This document shows positions 55,331 through 63,301 of a DNA stretch of 64,000 nucleotides, one piece after another (the stretch's first letter is position 1; the number at the start of each line of letters is the position of its first letter). Under the pieces are notes generated by a model that made no database searches, was not told where the DNA came from, and was given only the letters and a program-made list of their open reading frames with translations. Source of the DNA: Rhizobium freirei PRF 81 (GTDB lineage: Bacteria > Pseudomonadota > Alphaproteobacteria > Rhizobiales > Rhizobiaceae); assembly GCF_000359745.1 (NCBI RefSeq), contig NZ_AQHN01000006.1:1-64000 (forward strand), given 5' to 3'. The translations under genes and the position numbers were made by a program.

Positions 55331-55954
55331 TCAGTCGCGAAGCGTCCAATAGCAAAGGTGATCATGTGTCGCCTTGCCGTACAGACTATTGATCAGCACG
55401 AAATCGCGCGCGGTCCACGAAACGGGTTCATCGAGCAAGATATCCGGAATGAGGTGCCCTCGATAAAGCAACGTCATATGCGGCTCGACCTGCTTTTCAC
55501 GGCCTCTCTTGAAGCCCGTAAGCTCGACGGCTTCATCCAGTTCGCGATGGAGCGCTTTCAGCTCCATGTTTCCATTTTTATTCCATAGGACGAGGGGCCG
55601 ATTGTCGGTATTGCCAAAGCTCACAGCCTGATCGAACGAGACCTGAAACGACTGTCGTCTAATCATCGACGCGGCCTCCATCGCCGCAAACGCCACGTCC
55701 TCGGGCAACTCGCGGGCCGGATCGATCTTCATTTGATAGAGAGTGATATGGAAAAGATCCTTGCGCCGCGGCTTTGTTGAAAAGCCGTATTGGCGGCGAA
55801 AGATCCCAGCTAGTTCAAAACTGCGCGCTGCGATCTCCGGGTCTGGCAGAATAGCAAAATAGAGTCCGTTGAAAGGTTCTTGATCAAGTGAGGGTGGTGT
55901 TCGGCTGCGCGATCCGCCTCCCAGATTGAGCGAGAGTTGCCCATTGTTCTTCAT
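55331..55954 (-). CDS. 2H phosphoesterase / 2'-5' RNA ligase-like protein
   Basis: The 207-residue protein has two HxT motifs, His69-Ile-Thr71 (FHITLY) and His159-Met-Thr161 (PHMTLLY), spaced as in LigT/2H phosphoesterases. Its N-terminal segment (about 1-30) is a Gly/Ser/Pro-rich extension. Members ligate or hydrolyse 2',5'- or cyclic phosphodiesters in RNA. G+C seems lower than in the neighbouring genes, so acquisition by transfer is possible. The ATG at 55954 is chosen; an upstream start at 56023 adds 23 basic residues. It converges on the SulP gene. Confidence 0.88.
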   Translation of the reverse strand: MKNNGQLSLNLGGGSRSRTPPSLDQEPFNGLYFAILPDPEIAARSFELAGIFRRQYGFSTKPRRKDLFHITLYQMKIDPARELPEDVAFAAMEAASMIRRQSFQVSFDQAVSFGNTDNRPLVLWNKNGNMELKALHRELDEAVELTGFKRGREKQVEPHMTLLYRGHLIPDILLDEPVSWTARDFVLINSLYGKATHDHLCYWTLRD

Positions 55955-56177
55955 AGGATAGCTCAAAGCCTTGTCGCCTTGCCTCCTCCTGTTTTTAGAT
56001 CGCTGGATGATAGAATAAAGCAATTGCTAAATCAAGAACAAAACAAGAACATTGGATATAGCTGTGCCTCTCGTCTCATCTGTGCCGCCAAAAAGCGATC
56101 GAATAAAACGCCGGCTTAGCCTGTTCATTCCAAACCCGGGCTTTCATGCCCATTCTCACCAACAAGGAATGACGGCC

Positions 56178-56315
56178 ATGTTCACCAGATCTGTCTTTGC
56201 GGTTCTTTTTCTCGCTCTCATCGGCTTTGCTCTTGCGTCTTGCACCACTTCCGGCGAGCGCAATTCCGGCGGTGGCATGACGCTGAACGCTCCTCCGACC
56301 GGCGGCGGATATTGA
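56178..56315 (+). CDS. Small lipoprotein, 45 aa
   Basis: The protein has a hydrophobic signal (residues about 5-22) with the lipobox LASC, so the Cys at about 24 should be lipidated and become the mature N terminus. The rest is a 20-residue Gly/Ser/Thr-rich tail ending GGGY. AAGGA lies 9 bases before ATG 56178; an ATG at 56169 has no spacing to it. Function is unknown; similar short lipoproteins are frequent in rhizobia. Confidence 0.75.
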   Translation: MFTRSVFAVLFLALIGFALASCTTSGERNSGGGMTLNAPPTGGGY

Positions 56316-56454
56316 TATCTGCGCCGACGGTTATCTCAGCGTCGCTCCACCGTCGTCAAAACGGTGAGAATTCTCGTTCGTCGCAAGAAACGGGTTGAAT
56401 TCGACCGTCTCGAGGACGATTTTCAGGACAAGTGGAAACACAGGAGCTTTCGTC

Positions 56455-57018
56455 ATGAATGCGACAAGGCAGAATTACCTGATCTTCGAAACCGCCGGCG
56501 GCTTCTGCGGCATCGCGTGGAGCGATATCGGCGTCATTCGCTTTCAATTGCCGACGAAGGATGCGGCGGCGACCGAGCGCCTGCTTCTGCGCCGCCTGTC
56601 GAACCCGCAAGCCGGCACGCCGACGCCTGACGTCGCGGATGTCGTTGCCAAGGTGAAGCGCTATTTCGCTGGCGAGGAAATCGACTTCTCGGGCGTCACG
56701 CTCGATCTTGGCGAACAGGATGCATTCTTCAAGCAGATCTACGATGCCGCCCGGCAGGTCGGATGGGGTCACACCACGACCTATGGAACCCTGGCCAAGC
56801 AGCTTGGCGCGGGGCCGGAAGCAGCGCGCGATGTCGGGCAGGCCATGGCGAAGAACCCGGTGGCGCTGATCATTCCCTGCCATCGCGTTCTGGCAGCCGG
56901 CGGCAAGATCGGCGGCTTTTCCGCGCCCGGCGGCTCCAATGCCAAGGCGCACATGCTCGAGCTGGAAGGCGTCCAACTGGCGCCACCGAAGCCTGTCCAG
57001 CAGTCGCTGGCGTTCTAG
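56455..57018 (+). CDS. ogt: Methylated-DNA-[protein]-cysteine S-methyltransferase
   Basis: The 187-residue protein has the active-site PCHRV with Cys142, preceded by VGWGHTTTYGTLAKQLG (the DNA-binding helix-turn-helix region) and the Asn-rich MAKNPVALII. It removes alkyl groups from O6-alkylguanine in a single-turnover suicide reaction. Start at 56455 follows CAGGAG; an upstream start at 56395 is less likely. The N-terminal domain is of the short Ogt type without Ada's extra zinc cysteines. Confidence 0.95.
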   Translation: MNATRQNYLIFETAGGFCGIAWSDIGVIRFQLPTKDAAATERLLLRRLSNPQAGTPTPDVADVVAKVKRYFAGEEIDFSGVTLDLGEQDAFFKQIYDAARQVGWGHTTTYGTLAKQLGAGPEAARDVGQAMAKNPVALIIPCHRVLAAGGKIGGFSAPGGSNAKAHMLELEGVQLAPPKPVQQSLAF

Positions 57019-57053
57019 GCGATCGAGCGGGCAAGGGGGGGCGTCCGCTCGCC

Positions 57054-57605
57054 CTATTTTTCCGTTGCCCGGCGCGCGCGCGAAAACAACAGCGTATCCT
57101 TGTCGTTCAAGCGGATCGGCTTCGGATCGCGATAGCCCGCCTTTTCGGCAACGCGGATCGATGCCGCATTATCGGGTGAGATCAGGCAGACGCTCCGGTC
57201 ATATTGCGGCCGTTCGTCGAGCCAGGAAGTGGCCGCGGCCAGAGCTTCCGTAGCAAAACCCTTGCCGTGCGCCCAAGCCGCCAATGCCCATCCGGCCTCC
57301 GGAATGCCCTTGATCGGTGGCTCCATCACACGATGAAAATCGGCAAAGCCGAGATCGCCGACATAGCGACCGGAAGACTTCTCGCGGACTGCCCAGTAGC
57401 CATGCCCGAGAAGCGGCCAGAGGCCATGATAGGACAGCATCCGCATCCATGACTCCCTGGAGGTAGAGACGACATTGCCGAGAATATGCTTCACGACCAG
57501 GGGGTCGCTCCACATGCCGGCAAGCGGCTCGAAGTCATCGACCGTATGCCCCGTCAAGATAAGCCGTTCGGTTTCCAGTCGCGGCGGCGAGAGTGTCGGT
57601 TCCAT
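57054..57605 (-). CDS. GNAT-family acetyltransferase (RimJ/RimL-like)
   Basis: The 183-residue protein begins with the LETERLILTGHTVDDFEPL opening of the RimJ/RimL-type GNAT group and continues with GYWAVREKSSGRYVGDLGF and AAWAHGKGFATEALAAATSWL, the acetyl-CoA site. Members acetylate ribosomal proteins or other amines. I use ATG 57605; a GTG three codons upstream (57614) is also possible. The acceptor is unknown. Confidence 0.9.
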   Translation of the reverse strand: MEPTLSPPRLETERLILTGHTVDDFEPLAGMWSDPLVVKHILGNVVSTSRESWMRMLSYHGLWPLLGHGYWAVREKSSGRYVGDLGFADFHRVMEPPIKGIPEAGWALAAWAHGKGFATEALAAATSWLDERPQYDRSVCLISPDNAASIRVAEKAGYRDPKPIRLNDKDTLLFSRARRATEK

Positions 57606-57740
57606 GAAGGTCACTTTTTGGGTCTGGCGTCGGGAAATCTGCTGCAGGCGTCCCGCTAGACCTTGCGCCCTTCGGGTTATTTTTATTCATACACGAAATC
57701 CCGCAAGGCGTGGTGGCCGGATCGCGGTCCTACCGCCGCG

Positions 57741-58244
57741 TTATGCCGGTTGTTCCAATGCTCTCTTCCGCCACAGAATTCTGAAGGCGAGACCATGGTT
57801 GACGAGCAGCAATGGCACGTAAAGCGCAGGTATATAAACGCCGGCGCCAAAGAGGCCGGGATTTCCGATCCTCGTTACGCCCATGTAATAGGCGTTCAGA
57901 AGATCCATTGTTCCCCAGATATTGAATATCCAGACAATCGGAACCGCGATCGGCCACCGCCAAGAAAGTGCGGCCATTGAAACCAGCGCGAGGACAGCTG
58001 CGATGAGATCACCCCATCCGACCTGATAGGCGAAATCTGAACTCAACTCCGAAGATACGAATCCGGATACCAGAAAGTTCATCCCCAGGAACCTGAACGC
58101 GTGGAAAGCCGCGAGAAGTCTCAGCGCCTCATAACGCGGCATTTCACGAACCGCTGGCCAGACATAGACGTAAGCCACCACCGAACTTGTCAGGAAGGCG
58201 CCGGCAACGCTGAGAACGAATGGCAGATTGAAGTCCTGTGGCAT
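57741..58244 (-). CDS. Hypothetical membrane protein, 167 aa
   Basis: The protein has four or five transmembrane helices (for example 9-30, 75-95, 95-115, 135-155) and begins MPQDFNLPFVLSVAGAFLTS. No family is recognised; the shape resembles small DoxX- or DUF-type membrane proteins. GAGGAA precedes the ATG. It lies 48 bp downstream of the YCII-like gene on the same strand, so they are probably co-transcribed, under control of the divergent LysR. Confidence 0.75.
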   Translation of the reverse strand: MPQDFNLPFVLSVAGAFLTSSVVAYVYVWPAVREMPRYEALRLLAAFHAFRFLGMNFLVSGFVSSELSSDFAYQVGWGDLIAAVLALVSMAALSWRWPIAVPIVWIFNIWGTMDLLNAYYMGVTRIGNPGLFGAGVYIPALYVPLLLVNHGLAFRILWRKRALEQPA

Positions 58245-58292
58245 GCTCGGATTCCTCTATGTTTGTGGATATGTTTCGATATCTGCGGGTGC

Positions 58293-58634
58293 TCAGGGAT
58301 TGGCCATGAGCAGGCGGAGCGGCAAAAGTGGGCCGATTGTGATGTATTCGTGGTCCATGAGATTTTGCCTGGCTAAGGGCAGATCCTCCATGATTGCCTG
58401 CGCCTCGGCGACATCCCTGGAATCCAGTATGAAGATGGCTCCGCGCCCGTCGCCTCGCGAATACCATTCTCGAATCTTCCCGCTGAGATAGAGCAGTACC
58501 GTCTGCTGGATTTCAGCGGGCATGACGGTCATGACTTGTTCGCGTGTGACGCCCGCCTTCACGGTAAGGATGATCATTACCCCGGTGGTTGCGGGCGAGA
58601 CGGCCTGTGCCTGGGCAGGGGTTGGATGGGTCAT
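58293..58634 (-). CDS. YCII/muconolactone isomerase-like protein, 113 aa
   Basis: The 113-residue protein has a low-complexity N-terminal leader (about 1-17) and a dimeric alpha/beta barrel-like body with VMIILTVKAGVTREQVMTVM and GRGAIFILDSRDVAEAQAIMEDLPL. This fits the YCII/muconolactone delta-isomerase-like ferredoxin-fold superfamily. AGGAG precedes the ATG. It is divergent from the LysR gene and is the first gene of a small operon with the membrane protein downstream. Confidence 0.8.
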   Translation of the reverse strand: MTHPTPAQAQAVSPATTGVMIILTVKAGVTREQVMTVMPAEIQQTVLLYLSGKIREWYSRGDGRGAIFILDSRDVAEAQAIMEDLPLARQNLMDHEYITIGPLLPLRLLMANP

Positions 58635-58772
58635 GGAAGCAGCTCCTGTGAGAGTGGGCCAGGAAGAGGCTGCAGATCGTCTTCACGGTCTCGTTTCGGC
58701 GACGTCCTGATTTACAACTCAAATATATGGCTGCTTCCCGCGATGGACTATTCGCTATAATGTTGCCGAGCT

Positions 58773-59711
58773 ATGAAGCGGAACTTCACAATCAGGCAAG
58801 GTGCGCTGGACGGCGTGGAGGCGTTCCTGAGCGTTGCTCAGCATCGCAGCTTTCGCAAAGCGGCCGCGGAACTCGGGGTGACGCCATCGGCGATCAGCCA
58901 AGCCGTACGCGCACTCGAGGCGCGGGTCGGCTCCGCGCTTTTCATTCGCACCACACGCAGCGTCGGCCTCAGCGAAGCCGGCGAACGATTTTACGCGCGC
59001 GCAAAACCCGCTTTCGAGGAGCTTGTCGCCGCAAGCGAGGTCGCGCGTGATCTCGGGCAGCGGCCTGCCGGGCTGCTGCGTCTCACGGTCCCCCCATCCG
59101 TCGTGCCGATCCTGCTCGAGCCGCTGATCGCATCCTTCTGCCAAGCTTATCCCGATGTGGAGGTGGAGATTGCGGCAAACGCGGATCTGGTCGATATCGC
59201 CGCCGAAGGATTTGATGCCGGCATTCGGCTCGGCCAGTTCATCGAAGCCGATATGATTGCGGTACGTTTAACGCCGTCGTTGCCGTTGGCCGTCGTCGGC
59301 AGCCCCGAATATCTGCGACGGCGACAGCGGCCGGAAGCCATCGACGATCTGCGCGGGCATGCCTGCCTGCGCCTGCGCCGCTCGAACGGGTCGATCGCGC
59401 CATGGTCCTTCGTCAACGGCAGGGAGGCAGTCGAAGTCGTCGTTTCCGGACCCCTTATCGCCAACGACATTCCCACGGTGCTGAGGGCGGCCGTCGAGGG
59501 AGTGGGTCTTGCGCAAGTGCCCGAGCCGATCGCCGCCGATGCGGTGAAGGCGGGGAAACTCATACGAATGCTGGAACCGTTTGCGCCCGTGGCTCCCGGC
59601 GTATTTCTCTACTATCCCGGCTACCGGCAGATGATGCCCAAACTGCGCGCTTTCATCGATCACGCCAAGAGCCGCCTCGGGCACGGCCGACAAGGCCCAA
59701 ATTCACAGTGA
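58773..59711 (+). CDS. LysR-family transcriptional regulator
   Basis: The 312-residue protein has the N-terminal winged HTH (about 10-70, EAFLSVAQHRSFRKAAAELGVTPSAISQAVRALEARVGSALFIRTTRSV) and a substrate-binding domain (about 95-300) of the type found in aldehyde and quinone responders. The close similarity of its HTH to that of the LysR at 32136 suggests related groups. It faces the YCII-like/membrane protein operon across 138 bp. Confidence 0.92.
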   Translation: MKRNFTIRQGALDGVEAFLSVAQHRSFRKAAAELGVTPSAISQAVRALEARVGSALFIRTTRSVGLSEAGERFYARAKPAFEELVAASEVARDLGQRPAGLLRLTVPPSVVPILLEPLIASFCQAYPDVEVEIAANADLVDIAAEGFDAGIRLGQFIEADMIAVRLTPSLPLAVVGSPEYLRRRQRPEAIDDLRGHACLRLRRSNGSIAPWSFVNGREAVEVVVSGPLIANDIPTVLRAAVEGVGLAQVPEPIAADAVKAGKLIRMLEPFAPVAPGVFLYYPGYRQMMPKLRAFIDHAKSRLGHGRQGPNSQ

Positions 59712-59823
59712 TGATGAACGCTTTTGCGGCGCGAAGACGCGCTGATCTAGGGCCGCACAGACTTCAATAATTTGAAATCGCTCCGGTAGGCAAATCCCGA
59801 AGTGAAACCGGCCGACTGCTATC

Positions 59824-59869
59824 GAGGATACAACATCGCCTATCATAAGCTGTTGTATCCTCATTTTAC
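59824..59869 (+). terminator. Terminator between the LysR gene and guaA
   Basis: GAGGATACAACA (59824-59835) pairs perfectly with TGTTGTATCCTC (59851-59862), a 12-bp stem with a 15-base loop, followed by ATTTTA. It lies about 110 bases after the LysR stop and 24 from the guaA stop, so it may serve both convergent transcripts. Confidence 0.7.
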
Positions 59870-59885
59870 TCCGCGGTACGTCCGA

Positions 59886-61448
59886 TCACTCCCACTCGAT
59901 CGTGCCGGGCGGCTTCGACGTGACGTCGTAGACCACGCGGTTGATGCCGCGGACTTCGTTGATGATGCGGGTCGCAGCGCGGCCGAGGAATTCCATGTCG
60001 TAGTGATAGAAATCCGCGGTCATGCCGTCGACTGAGGTGACGGCGCGCAGCGCACAGACGAATTCGTAGGTGCGGCCATCGCCCATGACGCCGACAGTCT
60101 GGACCGGCAGCAGCACGGCGAAGGCCTGCCAGATGGCGTCGTAGAGGCCGGCTTTGCGGATTTCGTCGAGGTAGATGGCGTCGGCTTCGCGCAGTATCTC
60201 CAGCTTCTCGCGGGTGATGCCGCCCGGGCAGCGAATAGCAAGGCCGGGGCCGGGGAAGGGGTGACGGCCGATGAAGCTGTCGGGCAGGCCGAGTTCCTTG
60301 CCGAGCGCGCGCACCTCGTCCTTGAAGAGTTCGCGCAGCGGCTCGACGAGCTGCATCTTCATGCGCTCCGGCAGGCCGCCGACATTGTGATGCGACTTGA
60401 TGGTGACCGAGGGGCCACCGGTGAAGGAAACGCTCTCGATGACGTCGGGATAGAGCGTGCCCTGGCCGAGGAAATCGGCGCCGCCAAGCTTCTTGGCTTC
60501 CTCTTCGAAAGTCTCGATGAAGAGCCGGCCGATGATCTTGCGCTTGGTCTCGGGGTCGCTGACACCCTCCAGCTCGCCGATGAAGCGGTCGGAAGCGTCG
60601 ACATGCAGGAGATGCAGATTGTAGTGTTCGCGGAACATGGCGACGACGTTTGCCGCCTCGTCCTTTCGCATCAGACCGTGGTCGACGAGGATGCAGGTCA
60701 GCTGGTCGCCGACCGCCTCGTGGATCAGAAGGGCTGCAACGGAGGAATCGACGCCGCCGGAAAGCGCGCAGATGACGCGCTTGTCGCCGACCTGATCGCG
60801 GATCGCCTGCACCGCCTTGGCGCGATAGGCTGACATCGACCAGTCGCCCTTGATCCCGGCGATGTTGTGAATGAAGTTGCCGATCAGCTTGGCGCCGTCG
60901 GGCGTATGCACGACCTCCGGATGGAACTGTACGCCGTAATATTTGCGCTTCTCGTCGGCGATGAAGGCGTAGGGCGCGTTCGAGGATGTGGCAACCACTT
61001 CGAAGCCTTCCGGCAGCGCGGTCACGCGGTCGCCATGGCTCATCCACACCTGATGGCGCGAACCGTTCGACCAGAGGCCTTCGAAGAGGGGGCAATCCTT
61101 GTCGACTTCCAGGAAGGCGCGGCCGAATTCGCGATGGTGGCCGCTCTCGACCTTGCCGCCGAGCTGCATGCACATGGTCTGCTGGCCGTAGCAGATGCCG
61201 AAGACAGGGATACCGCTGTCGAAGATGATCTGCGGCGCCCGCGGCGAGCCTTCGTCCACGGTCGAGGCCGGGCTGCCGGAGAGGATCACGGCCTTCGGCT
61301 GCAGCCGCTTGAAGCCGGCTTCGGCGGATTGGAAGGGAACGATTTCGCAGTAGACGCCTGCTTCGCGCACACGCCTTGCGATGAGCTGCGTCACCTGGCT
61401 GCCAAAATCGACGATGAGAACGGTGTCTGGATGTGCTGTCTGGGTCAT
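59886..61448 (-). CDS. guaA: GMP synthase (glutamine-hydrolysing)
   Basis: The 520-residue protein is a full-length GuaA. The N-terminal amidotransferase has Cys86 (GICYGQQ) and His176/Glu178 (FHPEVV). The ATP-pyrophosphatase domain has the SGGVDSS loop at 230-236, and the dimerisation domain ends the protein (PPGTIEWE). It converts XMP to GMP with glutamine and ATP. The ATG at 61448 is preceded by AAGG. The neighbouring genes are not purine genes, so it is a stand-alone locus. Confidence 0.97.
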   Translation of the reverse strand: MTQTAHPDTVLIVDFGSQVTQLIARRVREAGVYCEIVPFQSAEAGFKRLQPKAVILSGSPASTVDEGSPRAPQIIFDSGIPVFGICYGQQTMCMQLGGKVESGHHREFGRAFLEVDKDCPLFEGLWSNGSRHQVWMSHGDRVTALPEGFEVVATSSNAPYAFIADEKRKYYGVQFHPEVVHTPDGAKLIGNFIHNIAGIKGDWSMSAYRAKAVQAIRDQVGDKRVICALSGGVDSSVAALLIHEAVGDQLTCILVDHGLMRKDEAANVVAMFREHYNLHLLHVDASDRFIGELEGVSDPETKRKIIGRLFIETFEEEAKKLGGADFLGQGTLYPDVIESVSFTGGPSVTIKSHHNVGGLPERMKMQLVEPLRELFKDEVRALGKELGLPDSFIGRHPFPGPGLAIRCPGGITREKLEILREADAIYLDEIRKAGLYDAIWQAFAVLLPVQTVGVMGDGRTYEFVCALRAVTSVDGMTADFYHYDMEFLGRAATRIINEVRGINRVVYDVTSKPPGTIEWE

Positions 61449-61546
61449 GGCGAGCCTTTAATGAAAAGCGCTTTCCCTGGCAATCGGGCAAATCACGCGA
61501 GGGCCGATTTTATTGTCCCGATTGTCCTTACTCTCTTTCTCTGTAG

Positions 61547-61590
61547 GCAACTCCGGACGGAAAACCGCTGCACGCTTTTCCTGGAATTGC
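61547..61590. repeat. Dispersed repeat upstream of guaA
   Basis: In the minus orientation it reads GCAATTCCAGG..GTGCAGCGGTTTTCCGTCCGGAGTTGC, the same unit as at 1-44 and 33028-33075. GCAACTCC and GGAATTGC give a short hairpin stem. It lies between the MTA/SAH nucleosidase stop and the guaA start. Confidence 0.7.
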
Positions 61591-61609
61591 CCCGGTGGTT
61601 TCCGGTCTG

Positions 61610-62251
61610 TCAGAACCAGAATACCCCGTCTTCCAGCGCCGTAAACAGTCCGTCGACGGCATAGGAGAGTTTGCGGTCGATCACATGCAGATACTCCGTC
61701 CAGTCGGAAATGCGCTGTAGCTCGACCTTGCCGTCGGAAATGCCGCGCAGGCCGATCAGCGGCAGGCTGTAGATCTGGCAGGCGCGCAGCACCGCGAAGG
61801 TTTCCATGTCGACCATGTCCGTACCGATGCGCTCATAGGCCTCCGTGCCGGAGACGATATTGCCGCCGGTGGAAAGGCTGGCTTCGGCAATAGTGGGAAT
61901 GCGCAGCGGCAGTTCGATGGTGGCCGGCAGATCGAGGAAAGGCGTACGGCCTCTCTCGAAGCCTAGCGGCGAGGCATCCATGTCGCGATAGGAGACGGAG
62001 GTGACCTGATAGACTTCCGTCTGCTCCAGTCTGGCTGAGCCGGCCGAGCCGAGCGAAACCACAAGATCGGGGAGGTCGTCCTCAGCTTCGAGCTGGGCGA
62101 AAGCGCGAGTGAGCGCGATCGCCGCCTCGACGGGGCCGACGCCCGTCATCAGCGGATCGATGCGCGAGCGCAGGAAAGGCCCGTATTCGGCCTCGGCCGC
62201 CATGACGAACAGGATCGATTTGCCTGAGACGCGCTTCAATTCGAATTTCAT
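61610..62251 (-). CDS. MTA/SAH nucleosidase-like phosphorylase
   Basis: The 213-residue protein has the nucleoside phosphorylase fold: FVMAAEAEYGPFL near the start, MTGVGPVEAAIALTRAFAQL, VVSLGSAGSARLEQTEVYQV and GTDMVDMETFAVLRACQ with the Met-Glu ribose-binding pair. It should cleave 5'-methylthioadenosine or S-adenosylhomocysteine and thus recycle methyl-donor products. The start overlaps the stop of the thioesterase gene by four bases, so they form an operon. It is shorter and more divergent than E. coli MtnN. Confidence 0.88.
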   Translation of the reverse strand: MKFELKRVSGKSILFVMAAEAEYGPFLRSRIDPLMTGVGPVEAAIALTRAFAQLEAEDDLPDLVVSLGSAGSARLEQTEVYQVTSVSYRDMDASPLGFERGRTPFLDLPATIELPLRIPTIAEASLSTGGNIVSGTEAYERIGTDMVDMETFAVLRACQIYSLPLIGLRGISDGKVELQRISDWTEYLHVIDRKLSYAVDGLFTALEDGVFWF

Positions 62252-62697
62252 CCGCTAATTCCCTCTCTGCCCCGGATGACCATCATGGTTCCCGTCATCG
62301 AGGCAATCAGCTTGGCCGGCCCGTCGCCGATCGCATAGGCACGGCCGTCGGCGACGATGATCGTCGTGCCCGGCTTGGTGACATCGCCCCGAAACAGGAA
62401 GCGCTCGCCGCGCCCCGGCGACATCAGATTGATCTTGAATTCGATCGTGAGGATCGATGCGGAGGGATCGATGACGCTGTAGGCGGCAAAGCCGCAGGCC
62501 GAATCCAGAGCGGCAGCGATGATGCCGGCGTGCAGGATGCCATGTTGCTGCGTCAGCTTCATGTCGAACGGCAGCTCGATCTCGACCGTGCCGTGCTCCA
62601 CGCGTGTCAGTTCCGCGCCGATCGTCGCCATTGCTGCCTGCCGGTCGAAGCTCGTTCTGATACGCGTCCGAAAGTCGCTGCTGTCTGCCCCTGTCAT
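62248..62697 (-). CDS. PaaI-family acyl-CoA thioesterase (hot-dog fold)
   Basis: The 149-residue protein has the hot-dog fold with the signature LTQQHGILHAGIIAAALDSACGFAA, where the HAG motif and following acidic residue form the active site, and later VEIELPFDM. PaaI-type enzymes hydrolyse aryl-CoA thioesters. The ATG at 62697 is preceded by AAAGGGGAC; an upstream start at 62748 adds 17 residues. It overlaps the nucleosidase gene. The operon link between the two is unusual and unexplained. Confidence 0.9.
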   Translation of the reverse strand: MTGADSSDFRTRIRTSFDRQAAMATIGAELTRVEHGTVEIELPFDMKLTQQHGILHAGIIAAALDSACGFAAYSVIDPSASILTIEFKINLMSPGRGERFLFRGDVTKPGTTIIVADGRAYAIGDGPAKLIASMTGTMMVIRGREGISG

Positions 62698-62808
62698 ACC
62701 GTCCCCTTTCGCGGGTGCGAAATTGGCATGGAGCGGCCGTTTGGACAAGGGTTATCCGGAGGGAATCGACGGTGCCGCGGCGGGCTTTGCAATCCGTTTC
62801 TCTCTCGG

Positions 62809-63177
62809 CTAATCCAGACGCGGCGTCCCGATCTTGAACCAGGCTTTAGCGATCTTGCCGTTTTCGATCTCGTAAATGCAGATCACGTCCACCTCGCCGC
62901 GTCCCTCGGGAAAATTGCGAATGACGATTTCCTGATCGATGACCAGATTTCCGACCGCCATGCGCGAGATCAGCTTGCCGAAGAGATTGGGTTCGCGGAA
63001 GCGGGCGACATGACGATCCCGGATTTCCAGGGCTCCCTTGGCGAGCAGAGTGGATGGGAACTGATAATATTCGCAGTCGTCCGCCCACCATTGCATGAAG
63101 GCGTCGATATCCTTGGCATTATAGGCCTCCAGTTGCATTTGCACGGGCAATGTCACGTCGGAGTTCGGTTGATTCAT
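62809..63177 (-). CDS. NTF2-like (SnoaL-type) protein
   Basis: The 122-residue protein has the SnoaL-like plan: MQLEAYNAKDIDAFMQWWADDCEYYQFP, GALEIRDRHVARF, and a final strand with VDVICIYEIENGKIAKAWFKIG. Such small barrel proteins act as isomerases, ligand binders or unknown. ATG 63177 is chosen although its ribosome-binding site is weak; a start at 63264 would add 29 residues. The function is unknown. Confidence 0.82.
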   Translation of the reverse strand: MNQPNSDVTLPVQMQLEAYNAKDIDAFMQWWADDCEYYQFPSTLLAKGALEIRDRHVARFREPNLFGKLISRMAVGNLVIDQEIVIRNFPEGRGEVDVICIYEIENGKIAKAWFKIGTPRLD

Positions 63178-63301
63178 ATCGTTTGCGAGGTCCGGATTGG
63201 CGGTGGAAAATAAGCCTATCAAGCGTCTATCGCTCGCCTCGAATTTTCTCAACGGCCGCGCCATGCTATTCGAGTGAGGGAATTCATGACGAGGTGCGCG
63301 A

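Noticed and set aside
59866..61491. 541-residue open frame on the minus strand
   Set aside because: It is the same strand as guaA in another frame, with Arg/Pro-rich sequence; guaA itself is certain.
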